Source of the DNA: Rheum nobile
Taxonomy: Eukaryota; Streptophyta; Magnoliopsida; Caryophyllales; Polygonaceae
Direction of reading: 5' to 3'
Assembly (NCBI GenBank): GCA_027886185.1
Contig: WOAB01000893.1
Span: 868,001 to 932,000 of the forward strand
Length of the DNA: 64,000 nt
This document shows positions 10,216-21,667 of this stretch, in pieces (position 1 is the first letter of the stretch; the number at the start of each line of letters is the position of its first letter). Below the pieces are notes generated by a model. That model saw only the letters and a program-made list of their open reading frames with translations, did not search any database and had not been told where the DNA came from. The position numbers and the translations under genes are program-made.

Positions 10216-13200
10216 AGTATATAACTATACAATATAACAATAGTAAATAACTATACGATATAACAATAGCATATAGCTATAGTATATAACAATACGATAT
10301 AACTATAGTATGAAACTATATGATATAACCATAGAATATAACTATTCGTTAGAACCATAATATATAATTATAATATATAACCATAGTATATAACTATACG
10401 ATATAAATTTGTATATAACCATAGAACGTTAGAACCATAATATATAATTATAGTATATAATTATACGATATAACCATGGTATATAACTATAGTATATAAA
10501 TGAACGATATAGCAATAGTATATAAATAACTATACGATATAACCATAGTATATAGTTATATATTATGATTATATCCTATAGTTATATACTATTGTTATAT
10601 CTTATAGTTATATCAAATTTGGTTATATCGTATCGTTGTATCCTATAATTATATATATTGGTTATATCTTATAGTTATATCCTTAAGTTATAGACTATGG
10701 TTATATCATATAGTTATATACTATGGTTATATCTTATAGGTATATCCAATTTGGTTATAGCTATAGTATATAACTATACGATATAACCATGGTATATAAA
10801 TGAACGATATAGCAATAGTATATATATATATAACTATACGATATAACCATAGTATACAGTTATATATTATGATTATATCTTATAGTTATATCCAATTTGG
10901 TTATATCTTATGGTTATATCCTATAGTTATATATTGTGATTATATCGTATAGTTATATCCAACTTGGTTATATCGTATCGTTATATCCTATAATTATATA
11001 TATTAGTTATATCTTATAGTTATATCTTATAGTTATATCCAATTTGATTATATCATATTGTTATATAATATAATTATATATTATGATTATATCTTATAGT
11101 TATATCCAATTTTGTTATATCTTATGGTTATATCCTATAGTTATATACTGTGATTATATCTTATAGTTATATCCAATTTGGTTATATCGTATCTTTATAT
11201 CCTATAATTATATATATTGATTATATTTTATAGTTATATCCTTCAGTTGTATACTATAGTTATATCTTATAGGTATATCCAATTTGGTTATAGCTATAAT
11301 ATATCACTATACAATATAACTATGGTATATAACTATAGTATATAAATGAACGATATAGTAATAGTATATATATAACTATATCATATAACCATAGTATATA
11401 GTTATATATTATGATTATATCTTATAGTTATATCCAATTTGGTTATATCTTATGGTTATATCCTATAGTTATATACTGTGGTTATATCTTATAGTTATAT
11501 CAAATTTGGTTATATCGTATCGTTATATCCTATAATTATATATATTGGTTATATCTTATAGTTATATCCTTAAGTTATATACTATGGTTATATCATATAG
11601 TTATATACTATGGTTATATCTTATAGGTATATCCAATTTGGTTATAGCTATAGTATATAACTATAGGATATAACCATGGTATATAAATGAACGATATAGC
11701 AATAGTATATATATATATAACTATACGATATAACCATAGTATACAGTTATATATTATGATTATATCTTATAGTTATATCCAATTTGGTTATATCTTATGG
11801 TTATATCCTATAGTTATATATTGTGGTTATATCGTATAGTTATATCCAAATTGGTTATATCGTATCGTTATATCCTATAATTATATATATTTGTTATATC
11901 TTATAGTTATATCCAATTTGATTATATCATATTGTTATATAATATAATTATATATTATGATTATATCTTATAGTTATATCCAATTTTGTTATATCTTATG
12001 GTTATATCATATAGTTATTTACTGTGATTATATCTTATAGTTATATCCAATTTGGTTATATCGTATCTTTATATCCTATAATTATATATATTGATTATAT
12101 TTTGTAGTTATATCCTTCAGTTGTATACTATGGTTATATCTTATAGGTATATCCAATTTGGTTATAGCTATAATATATCACTATGGTATATAACTATAGT
12201 ATATAAATGAACGATATAGTAATAATATATATATAACTATATCATATGACCGTAGTATATAGTTATATATTATGATTATATCTTATAGTTATATCCAATT
12301 TGGTTATATCTTATGGTTATATCCTATAGTTATATACTGTGGTTATATCTTATGGTTTATCCAATTTGGTTATATCGTATCGTTATATCCTATAATTATA
12401 TATATTGATTATATCATATAGTTATATCCAATTTGATTATATCATATCGTTATATCATATAATTATATATTATGATTATATCTTATAGTTATATCCAATT
12501 TGGTTATATCTTATGGTTATATCCTATGGTTATATCCTTTAGTTAGATACTATGATTATATCTTATAGTTATATACTATGGTTATATATTATAGTTATAT
12601 CCTTTAGTTATATATTATGGTTATATCCTATAGTTATATATTATGGTTATATCTTATAGTTACATCCACAATATATAACGAGAGGATATAACCAAATTGG
12701 ATATAACTATAAGATATAATCATAATATATAACTATATAATATAGATATATCGTATAGTTATATATATATACTATTGCTATGTCGTTCATTTATATAATA
12801 TAGTTATATATCATTGTTATATCGTATAGTTATATACTATAGCTATGACCAAATTGGATATACCTAAAAGATATAACTATAGTATATAACTATAGGATAT
12901 AACCATAATATATAACTAAAGGATATAACTATAGGATATAACCATAAGATATAACCAAATTGGATATAACTATAAGATATAATCATAGTATATAACTATA
13001 GGATATAACCATAAAATATAACCAAATTGGATATACATATAAGATATAACCATAGTATATAACTATAGGATATAACCATAATATATAACTAAAGGTTATG
13101 ACTATAAGATATAACGAACGATATAACCAAATTTGATATAATTATAAGATATAACCACAGTATATAACTATAGGATATAACCATAAGATATAACCAAATT

Positions 13201-13640
13201 GGATATAACTATAAGATATAATCATAATATATAACTGTATAATATGGTTTTATCGTATAGTTATATATATATATATTATTGCTATATCGTTCATTTATAT
13301 ACCATGGTTATATCGTATAGTTATATACTATAACTATATATTATGGTTATAACGTACTATGGTTATATAAAATTTTATATCATATAGTTATATACTGTAG
13401 TTATATACCTATTGTTATATCGTATAGTTATATACTATAATTATATATTATGGTTCTAACGAATAGTTCAATACTATGGTTATATCGTATAGTTTCATAA
13501 TATAGTTATATACTATTGTTATATCATATTGTTATATACTATAGCTATATGTTATTGTTATATCGTATGGTTATTTACTATTATTATATTATATAGTTAT
13601 ATATTATAATTATAAATTATGGTTATAACGTATAATTATA
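10170..13640. repeat. AT-rich satellite with strand switches
   Basis: About 3.5 kb built from short units such as TATAACTATAGTATATAACC and their complement GGTTATATCTTATAGTTATA. Orientation changes several times: mainly the TATAACTATA sense at 10170-10550 and 12690-13250, and the complementary sense at 10550-12690 and 13250-13640. A higher-order repeat is visible: GGTTATAGCTATAGTATA at 10753 recurs at 11640 (887 bp), and GGTTATAGCTATAATATA at 11286 recurs at 12160 (874 bp). It has no coding potential. Confidence 0.9.
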
Positions 13641-14221
13641 TACTCGTATTAAAATCTTATATAAAATTATAGTAGAAAAATGCCGAAAATACCAAAAAAT
13701 TCTACTACAATGTCCTATATGCTGGGCACCAAATTGTTAAAAAAATGGGTAAAGATTTCATTTTTTGGGATTTTGAAAGGGCAAACGATGTCCGTTTTGG
13801 ACGAATTTTATATATACGGACTCGTATTGAAATTCTCTACATGATTATGGGAAAAAATGTATTTTTGAAGATATTTTTTTTTAGTGAAACGCAAGTTCCT
13901 TGCTTAAGCAAGGATCCTGCTTAAGCAAGGATCCTGCTTAAGCAAAGATCCTGTTTAAGCAAAGATCCTGCTTTTCTTTGTACTAAGACAACTTTTTTTT
14001 TTGTAAAAGTGAAACGCAAAATCTTTGCTTAAGCAAAGATTTTGCGTTTCACTTTTTTTTTTTTTTTTGAAATGCAGGTATTTTGCTTAAGCAAAATACC
14101 TGCGTTTCATCCTAGTATAAAAACGTAATTCTGAGTATAATTTACCCTGAAACGCAAAAATATTGCTTAAACAATATTTTTGCGTTTCAAAATGTAGTGT
14201 ACTAAGAAAAAAATTGTAGTG
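13620..14221 (-). repeat. right terminal inverted repeat of foldback element
   Basis: Mirror of the left arm. It ends TTGTAGTG at 14214-14221, preceded by the second copy of TGTAGTGTAC at 14193. The stretch 13700-13860 (GGGCAAACGATGTCCGTTTT and following) complements 9980-10140 closely. Palindromes occupy 13885-14189. Confidence 0.85.
13885..14189. repeat. palindrome array, right arm, with expanded GCTTAAGCAAGGATCCT run
   Basis: Palindromes at 14009-14052 (perfect), 14068-14109 (one mismatch, same GGTATTTT arm as left copy two) and 14148-14189 (core GCTTAAAC). At 13885-13975 one palindrome has expanded into an 18-bp tandem run of about four GCTTAAGCAAGGATCCT units, ending without the usual TGCGTTTC arm. 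The order of palindromes mirrors the left arm. Confidence 0.88.
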
Positions 14222-14515
14222 TACATAGAAATTGCCTATAAAATACTCATATATTTCTTCTTCTTCCTTTTGTTATTTTCCTGCAACGACATATGGGGGC
14301 GTGTCCCCTCGAGAGAAACAAAGGCCGGTTTAAATCTAGCCGATTACTTTCTAGATATTACCAAATCTATCTGAAAAAACAAATAAGGTTAGAGTTCAAG
14401 TTTGCAGATCTTCTTTAGTTCATTGAATTAAGATCAAACTTTGTAATAGGACTCTCTCCTTCGTGTTCATTGTGGGTTTTATTCCCCTATAAGTAGTAGA
14501 TATTGTGATTGGTTC

Positions 14516-14923
14516 TGTCAATGTCCATGGGTCCATAAATTAGGGATCATGCGGGTACAAGCGTATAGACGCAAATAAGCCCAGTACATAAGCTCAATGG
14601 GGTTCCATGACGGGCAATTGGTCTGGTCCAGTGGATACTTGGACAAACGGGTATGGGTAGACATTCTCAATCTCATCTTAGTCAGACACTATTAACCTAA
14701 GAAGGGAACCCAAGACCGAACCCGCTCTGATACCATGTGAAAGTTCACGGGCTTATAGATGGGGGTCAACAGACACGAGCGCATAGGCACAGATAAGCCC
14801 AATACGTAAGCCCAATGGGGTTCCATCCTAAAACCAATTGGCAATAGGAGGAGTAATCCATCAACTTTATATAATAGACAAGTTATGTTACAACTTTTAG
14901 ATGTGAGAAGTTATATTCCAACA
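14516..14923 (-). mobile_element. TRIM-like LTR element, truncated
   Basis: On the minus strand, an LTR of about 188 bp (14736-14923) begins TGTTGGAATATAAC and ends CTTTCACA. It is followed at once by TGGTATCAGAGC (14724-14735), the initiator-Met tRNA primer-binding site. A second, truncated LTR copy at about 14516-14620 aligns with it, sharing GGGGTTCCAT and ATAAGCCCA. Only about 115 bp lie between, with no coding sequence. This is the layout of terminal-repeat retrotransposons in miniature. The second LTR lacks its distal half. Confidence 0.75.
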
Positions 14924-15489
14924 CGTTCCATATTACAATATAATTTGCATGATTTGTACATTCATGATTCATGCATGTCTAAAGTCTGGCCCAATTAAAT
15001 ATGTTTCAGAGGTACGTAACTTGGGTCAACTTGCGCCGAAGTTTCGTTAAACCCATGTTTGATGAAAAAAATTAGAGTTTGTCTCCCTCAAGTAGAAAAA
15101 TCGTAGATAATATATAGAACATAGGTTCTCAATTTGCCAAGTTTTGACATGTTCTCTTTCCAGGAAAAGAAGCTACAACGTAAAACTGGGCGAAAGTTAA
15201 AAACTGACAAGTTATAAAAAGTCATTATGTTTATTTGTTAGATACCAAATCATATGTGAACCCGCCCAAACATGCGGAGTGTACAGATCAATCTAGGACC
15301 GTTCGTTTACATTGATTTTGTGACCCAAATGAAACGCGCGTGTGTGTAAAATAAAAACTGATGCGGATTATTAATGATGGAGTACGTAACCCAGTGGTAG
15401 AGACTTAAAGAGAGCGTGATGTCATGAGCTATACTCTCATGAGGAGCGCCCCTCTTTTTTTTTTTCCTTTGCCTTTCTTTTCTTTAACT
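14924..15489. other. unassigned sequence with repeats shared with 9068-9137
   Basis: 14993-15023 is an inverted copy of 9107-9137 (core GAGGTACGTAACTTG). 15103-15123 is a direct 21-bp copy of 9068-9088 (core GATAATATATAGAAC). These pairs bracket the foldback element and TRIM and may be parts of one older element split by them. No gene is supported. Confidence 0.5.
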
Positions 15490-15494
15490 TTAAT

Positions 15495-15661
15495 TGATAA
15501 TACAAAAAGCAGTTAGAGATAAATTAGCTTTAATTTTTATATGTAATTCTTTATTTATCTCTTGTAACTGCCATCAGCTTTTGTCTCTTAAGTTTTTATA
15601 TCTTTGTATAAATATTTATTTCCAATAAATAACACAAGTACGCTTTCTGCATTCCTCTATA
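15495..15661 (+). repeat. 5' LTR of copia element (167 bp)
   Basis: Begins TGATAATAC and ends CCTCTATA just before the primer-binding site. It matches 26810-26970 over its full length, with several substitutions and a small indel near 15574 (TCAGCTTTTG, absent from the 3' copy). A TATA-like TATAAATATTTA lies at about 15607. Confidence 0.9.
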
Positions 15662-15673
15662 TGGTATCAGCCT
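15662..15673 (+). promoter_or_regulatory. primer-binding site of copia element
   Basis: TGGTATCAGCCT directly abuts the 5' LTR. It matches the start of the TGGTATCAGAGC site complementary to initiator-Met tRNA, with divergence after nine bases. Confidence 0.8.
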
Positions 15674-15724
15674 AACGATTCTTGAGCCTCCATATCTCCA
15701 CAAAACCTTCCCTTCTCATCAACA

Positions 15725-16707
15725 ATGGCTGTCGAATTCTCTACACAATTGTCGAACCTGTATATTCCAGCTGAGCCCTTCACTATTGTTCACCTTGCCA
15801 ATGTGATTAAGCTCACCAATACAAATTATCTCACCTGGAAGTTACAAATCCAGGCTACCCTCGAAGGTTACGATCTCTTCAAGTTTCTTGATGGCTCCTA
15901 TCCTATGCCACCAGAAACTACAACAACTACCACATCCCCACCTGAAACACAACCGGACAGGGCCTTTCTTTATTGGAAGAGGCAGGATCACCTCTTATAT
16001 GGTGCCTTGTTGGGCACTCTCTCCTCCTTTGTTGCATCCTTGGTCACACAAACAACTTATACTCATCAGATCTGGGATTTGCTCAAACAAACCTTTGCTA
16101 AGGCTTCTCGGGGCCACATCAAACAACTCAAAGAGAAGTTGCGTTCGTCAGAGAAAGGCTCCCAATCTATCTCTGACTATATGCAGTCCATGAAAATTAC
16201 TGCAGATTCTTAGCGTCCATCGGCGCTACTGTCAATCCTGAAGATCTTACCGACTATGTCTTATGAGGCTTGGATGTATCCTACAAACCAGTGGTCGACG
16301 GTGTCAATGTTAGGGACACCCCGTTCTCCTTTGAAGAACTCCACGAGAAGCTGATCAATCAAGAGTTGTTGGTCAAATCCGAGCACAAGGCCTCCTATGG
16401 CCCTGCCACCGCCCTCACCGCGCAGTTCAAACAAGTGAAAGCCAAGCCTAAGCATGTCGGCCCTTCTCCCCAATGGCCGCCCCACTCGCAGCCCCCAACT
16501 TGGCCCAATACCTCATCCTCCCTACCCACACACCCCAACCCTCCTCTCCACAACATAAACCATTTCGTGGTCGATGTCAATGGTGTAAGGTCGTTGGCCA
16601 TGTCCTCACCCAATGCTCATCCTTCCGCCAACAACATCCCAATCTGCCATTACCGTCCTTTACTTGCTTCCCTGCTCCTCCTACTGCTCCCCAAGCAAAT
16701 ACCTTAG
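15725..16707 (+). pseudogene. gag: copia gag, frameshifted
   Basis: The first ATG after the primer site, at 15725, opens a 162-residue stretch typical of copia gag (UBN2-like): LTNTNYLTWKLQIQATLEGY near residue 30, then YWKRQDHLLYGALLGTL and later IWDLLKQTFAKASRGHIKQL. Frame is lost at 16211-16213 (TAG), apparently by a one-base deletion. It continues in another frame past a TGA near 16264 with GLDVSYKPVVDGVNVRDTPF and EELHEKLINQELL. A further shift near 16500 leads into the knuckle and protease frame. Structural role only; no functional product is expected. Confidence 0.88.
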
Positions 16708-17147
16708 CCACCAACTCATCTGACCCCAACTGGCTCATTGACAGTGGCGCTTCCCACCATGTGACTCATGACCTCAGCAACCTTGCCCTACACTATCCCT
16801 ACAATGGTCCTGATGAATTGTTTATGGGTAACGATATAGGTTTAAACATAACACATACTAGTTCTCTTAAGCTTCATGATTTTCATCTTTCTAATGTCCT
16901 TTGTGTTCCATCCATATCCAAAAATATAGTATTTGTCTCCCAGTTTACTGCTCAAACAAAATTTGCTCTTGTGTTCTTACCTGATTCTTTTCTTGTGAAA
17001 GAAATCAAAAGGGGACAAACAATTCTTAGAGGTCCTTGTATCGATGGCGTGTATGTCTGGCCACAGTCACCCCCAATCGTCCACAATCTCCACATGTCGC
17101 CCTCTGCGAACTGGTACCATAAACTTGGCCATCTTTCACCCGCCTAG
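16473..17147 (+). pseudogene. copia zinc knuckle, protease and pre-integrase
   Basis: Contains a CCHC knuckle CQWCKVVGHVLTQC, then a protease active site in NWLIDSGASHHVT with the catalytic DSG intact. The pre-integrase motif WYHKLGHLS follows before a stop at 17145-17147. About 20 residues of the zinc-binding region appear lost between here and CTSCQINKSHKLPF at 17171. In copia elements the protease frees gag and pol products from the polyprotein. Confidence 0.88.
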
Positions 17148-17161
17148 GAGTTTCCAGTTCC

Positions 17162-18017
17162 TTGCAATCTGATTGTACTTCTTGTCAAATAAACAAAAGC
17201 CATAAGCTTCCATTTCATGAGTCTAGTCATATGTCATGTTATCCTCTTGAAATAATTGTTTCTGATGTTTGGTCATCTCCTGTAATGTCATATGATGGTT
17301 TTCTCTATTATTCCATTTTTGTTGAACACTTTACTCGATATATATGGCTTTATCCTCTCAAGAAGAAATTCGAAACACAATCCATTTTCATGAAATTTAA
17401 GTCCTTAGTTGAACTATTTCCACACCAAAATCAAAATTTTATACTCTGACAATGGTGGGGAATATATAGCTCTCAAATCATTCTTAAGTACACATCAAAT
17501 CAGAAACTTTACAACGCCTCCTCATACTCATGAGCACAATGGTATATCCGAACCCAGGCATCATCACATCGTGGAAACCAGATTATCAATGCTCACTTAT
17601 TCTGGTATGCCGCTTGATCATTGGCCTAACACCTTAATCACATCGGTATATCTCACCAATCATCTTCCCACTCATGTCCTTAACCATGACTCTCCATATT
17701 CAAAGCTCTTCAAAATACCATCTGATTATCACAAGCTTAAGAGTTTTGGTTGTTTATGTTTTCCTTGGCTTAAACCGTATACTGCTCATAAACTTGAACC
17801 CATGTCCATTGTTTGCGTTTTTGTAGTTTACTCATCCACCCAAGCTGTCTATCAATGCATCGACCCAGAGACCCGATGCATCTACACCTCTCGACATGTC
17901 CGTTTTCTTGAAACGGAATTCCCATGCCATCACATTCCACCACAAAATGGCCAAACCGAACAAATCGGCGACGAATGGGATGATTTTTGCCTCTCCATTC
18001 TGCAGCCCATCTCATAG
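17162..18017 (+). pseudogene. copia integrase, two frames
   Basis: The first open part (17162-17449) has CTSCQINKSHK and the first catalytic Asp in IIVSDVWSSP, with FVEHFTRYIWLYPLK. A frameshift near 17440 moves to 17409-18017, with the second Asp in YSDNGGEY and the catalytic Glu in HNGISEPRHHHIVE. The continuation LKSFGCLCFPWLKPYTAHKL is typical of copia integrase. The DDE triad is readable but split over two frames. The low-complexity, proline-rich linker to RT (18018-18348) has several stops. Confidence 0.88.
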
Positions 18018-18348
18018 GGCCCCACACCCACTAATAACCATGAACCTGGTCCCTCAAATAACTCCAACAATAACCCCACTCGCTCTCCAATACCACCAAA
18101 TCCTGCAGCATCTACCCCACCCGAATTTCCCTCCAACCACTTAACAACCCCAACTACTCATTCTTATCCATCCACATCCTAATTTAATTTACCCAACCCC
18201 CACATCCCTCAACAAACACCCGGCCCACCTATCCCACAACAACTCAACGACCCACTTCTCTCCCCCTAACCCTACGGCAATGACTCCACATTCCCAGTTA
18301 CACCCACAAAAACATTAAGGAACCAACCTCCATCAGCCTAGTCGTGGC

Positions 18349-19103
18349 ATGGTCACCCACTCCCAAAATAACATAACCAAGCCTTCCAAAAAATTCACCC
18401 TCACCGCTCACCTCACCCCACCTCTTGAACCAAAATCAAGCACCCAAGCTCTCAACCTACCGAAATGGCGGGTGGCGATGCATGCGAAATATGATGCGTT
18501 GTGCTCCAACCACACATGGGATCTTATTCCACCGGATCCGCGACACAACCTAGTCGGGTGCAAGTGGGTCTATAGAGCCAAGCGTCATCCCGATGGCTCT
18601 ATAGATCGCTTCAAAGTGTGGCTTGTCGCCAAGGGATTTCATCAAAGGCTCGGTGAGGACTATACCGAGACATTCAGTCCGGTCGTCAAGCCAGTGACTG
18701 TACGTGTCATCCTCACCCTAGCAGTGAGTCATGGCTGGCCACTCAAACAATTGGATATCAACAATGCGTTTCTCCAGGGAACGCTCAATGAAGTAGTTTA
18801 TATGATTCAACCCCCGAGCTTTGTGAATAATGAACTTCTGAATCATGTTTGCAAGTTGAAGAAGACACTCTATGGACTCAAATAAGCCCCCAAAGCTTGG
18901 TATAATGAGTTGAAGAGTTATCTCCTCCACCTTGGCTTTGTCAATTCCATTGCAAATGCTTTATTATTTATTTAACGTCGTGGTCTAACAATGTTGTTAT
19001 TGTTAGTTTACATTGATGACATAATAGTGATAGGTTCTACACATGATGTTGTTAATAACCTCATTGCCCATCTTGCTAAAAACTTCTCCTCAAAGGATCT
19101 TGG
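18349..19103 (+). pseudogene. copia reverse transcriptase, 5' part, broken by insertion
   Basis: Begins near WRVAMHAKYDALCSNHTWDL, with GCKWVYRAKRHPDGSIDRFK, DYTETFSPVVK and LDINNAFLQGTL. A TAA at 18883-18885 interrupts LYGLK-APKAWYNELK, where a glutamine is usual, and further stops follow near 18973. The catalytic motif VYIDDIIVIGS is at about 19006-19035. The frame is cut after SKDLG at 19103 by the LARD; the reading resumes at 25928 with LGTLNYFLEVE, where the duplicated CTTGG supplies the overlap. Confidence 0.92.
19099..19103 (+). repeat. TSD of nested LARD, left copy
   Basis: CTTGG precedes TGTAACACC at 19104 and is repeated at 25928-25932 right after ATTACA. This is a perfect 5-bp TSD for the nested element. 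Confidence 0.93.
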
Positions 19104-19719
19104 TGTAACACCCCCAAATTTCACATTATTTGAAAGTATTACTGCCGATGACCCCGGACGAAAACCCCGAAGTCACCCCAGGCTTTTCCAAATGATATAA
19201 CCATCAAACCACAGTTACAATACCAAATATCATAACTTTTATTAAACCACAGTCTCGGAATTACACATGATTCCAGACAAAACGAAATACATCATCAGAA
19301 TTTATTACCGCGGAAGACTTTTAAACAAGGCGACAAAATAACTTGTCAAAACACCGTTCATTTTCATAGTCGTTCTAGCCTTCTCGGATCTTCAACACAC
19401 CTGATGTGCCGAATCAAATGGATGACACCAGCCAACCATGCAAGGAAAATTACGGTTGGTTAGTCTAAATGAATAGACTATCAAGGGAACAAAGCAGAGT
19501 GGTTCGAAGCAGTCGTATTAGGTTAGACTCATCGCTTCTCGAATAACAACCGATAAGGATAGTCAACCATCATACTCCTACTAGAATACATGAAAAGGCA
19601 TGAACAAGAGAAGATTCTGGAGACCGAGTCTCACAGTAATCAATCCCAAAAGAAGACTCCAAAGAAATGAGCCTTAACAAAAATATGACAAATGTTGGGG
19701 AACATTAAATAAATCACAC

Positions 19720-19980
19720 AAAGCACTTAACTTAAACACAACGATACTTAACTTAATCACAACTGCACTTAATCACAATGGCACTTAACTTAATCACAAC
19801 TGCACTTAATCACAACGGCCCTTAATCACAACGGCACTTAACTTAATCACAACTGCACTTAAACTTAATCATAATTGCACTTAATCACAACGGAACTTAA
19901 TCACAACGGCACTTAACTTAATCACAACTGCACTTAAACTTAATCACAACTTAACTTAATCATAACTGCACTTAAAACAC
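19720..19980. repeat. short tandem repeat in left LARD LTR
   Basis: Irregular alternation of CTTAACTTAATCACAACTGCA and CTTAATCACAACGGCA units, at least ten copies. The matching array in the other LTR is at 23475-23740 and differs slightly in unit order and bases. Confidence 0.85.
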
Positions 19981-20190
19981 TTACCTTATCATTAAGACTT
20001 ATTAAGTTATGAGCTTAATCGTACCCTTATTAATTTACAACACACCAGTTATTACACAGGATGATCCTACGCCATCCAGATTGCACTTACAAGGTGCTTT
20101 AAACTTATTAATTATGTGCTTAACTGCACTTATCTTATTAAATTACAACACACACAACTGCACACATTTAAGACCTTTAATTATTATTCC

Positions 20191-20600
20191 GAGTAACAAC
20201 GGAAGATTATTACACTGGGTGACCTTACGTTCACCCCGATACACTGGAGAGGTGCTTAATTAATTTACCGCCTTTAAATTAATCTGAGTAACAACGGAAG
20301 ATTATTACACTGGGTGACCTTACGTTCACCCCGATACACTGGCGAGGTGCTTAATTAATTTACGGCCTTTAAATTAATCCGAGTAACAACGGAAGATTAT
20401 TACACTGGGTAACCTTACGTTCACCCTGATACACTGGCGATGTGCTTAATTAATTTACCGCCTTTAAATTAATCCGAGTAACAACGGAAGATTATTACAC
20501 TGGGTGACCTTACATTCACCCTGATACACTGGCGAGGTGCTTAATTAATTTACCGCCTTTAAATTAATCCGAGTAACAGCGGAAGATTATTAATACCCCG
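20191..20600. repeat. 95-bp tandem repeats in left LARD LTR
   Basis: GAGTAACAACGGAAGATTAT starts at 20191, 20286, 20381, 20476 and 20571, exactly 95 bp apart. Each unit carries TACACTGGGTGACCTTACGT and TTAATTAATTTACCGCC. The other LTR holds the same array at 23945, 24040, 24135, 24230 and 24325. Confidence 0.93.
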
Positions 20601-21667
20601 GGTGGTATTACGTCCACCCAGTGGCGCTAGCTAGGCGCTTAAACCCCCCCTACCTTAACGACTGGTAGGAAGTATTGTATTAAAGAAACGACTAATCTCT
20701 TAACCTGATTAGTGTTCCTACGAACATTAAAGAAACCACTAATCTCTTAACCTGATTAGCGTTCCTACGATTATTGATTATAAAGACACGACAAATCCTC
20801 AATTGGACTTAGCATTCCTGCAAACTCACGTGCTATACTAGCATTACAGTTAACATTTAATTTATAATAATACCATCACGGTAATTTACACACAATACTC
20901 GTGCTAACTAAACAGTTAAACACAATAATAAATCACATAAAGCCATCATGGCTCACACCTATACAATATATCTATAATAGCGTCGATTCTAGCAGAATAT
21001 ACAACCTATTATAATATCAGATTTTAATCACATATAGTTATCAAAACTGTTCCCAACATAATTAAGAATCATCCCAAATTAATTAACAACTAAACAATTG
21101 ATAATTAATGAAAGTATGGAATGATGAGCAAGAGCGAACCGCCACTTGCCTTAGATCCGACGAAAGCTTTAACAAAGCTTAGAGACAACGGGCTCCTGGA
21201 TCTGAAACTGGGACAGATCTGGAATAAAACTCCCAAAGGAACGACCCATAACAAGATCCTAACTTAGATCCAATACACTTATATATGAATCTAAAAGAAT
21301 ACGAAAAGAATCAAAGGAACCAACCCTCGTACAAGACCACAACACACAAAACCACAACACGAACCTATCTCGCCGCGAGTGCGGTGAGGTCCATGTCGCG
21401 GGTGCGGTGACTGCACAGAAACAATGGTTCGACAGTGAAGAGGAGAAAACTCACCCAACTCGATCCGTTAGACCTCGATTCGATTGGGGTTCGATCTCTA
21501 ACCTCCTTATATCATCAAACACCACTCAAGAGCACCTTGACCAATCAAAGGGAACTCCTAACACTCTTAAACGAAGCTCACAAGCTTGAAGCTTTAATGG
21601 AGAAAAACAGAGGAGAGGAGGAAGAAGAAGATGAAGTTGCACTTGCTTCTCCTCCACGAATTCTCTT

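Larger units (their letters stand above)
9584..14221. mobile_element. 4.6-kb non-autonomous foldback element with CACTA-like ends
   Basis: The element begins CACTACAAATTTTTTCT and ends with its complement TTGTAGTG. The inverted arms extend about 600 bp (9584 to about 10215, and about 13620 to 14221), so the whole element is a foldback. CACTACAA is the usual start of plant CACTA (En/Spm) transposons. Those make 3-bp duplications, but here the flanks are GTA and TAC, so only a 2-bp TA direct repeat is possible and the superfamily is uncertain. The arms carry arrays of palindromes and the centre is AT-rich satellite. No transposase ORF exists, so mobility would depend on another element. Confidence 0.8.

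Noticed and set aside
15391..15440. tRNA-like CCCAGTGGTAGAG phrase
   Set aside because: Resembles an A box, but there is no B box at the right distance and no folding into a tRNA.
20009..20263. 84-codon ORF present twice (also 23763-24017)
   Set aside because: Falls in the 95-bp repeat region of the LARD LTRs and has no recognisable domain.
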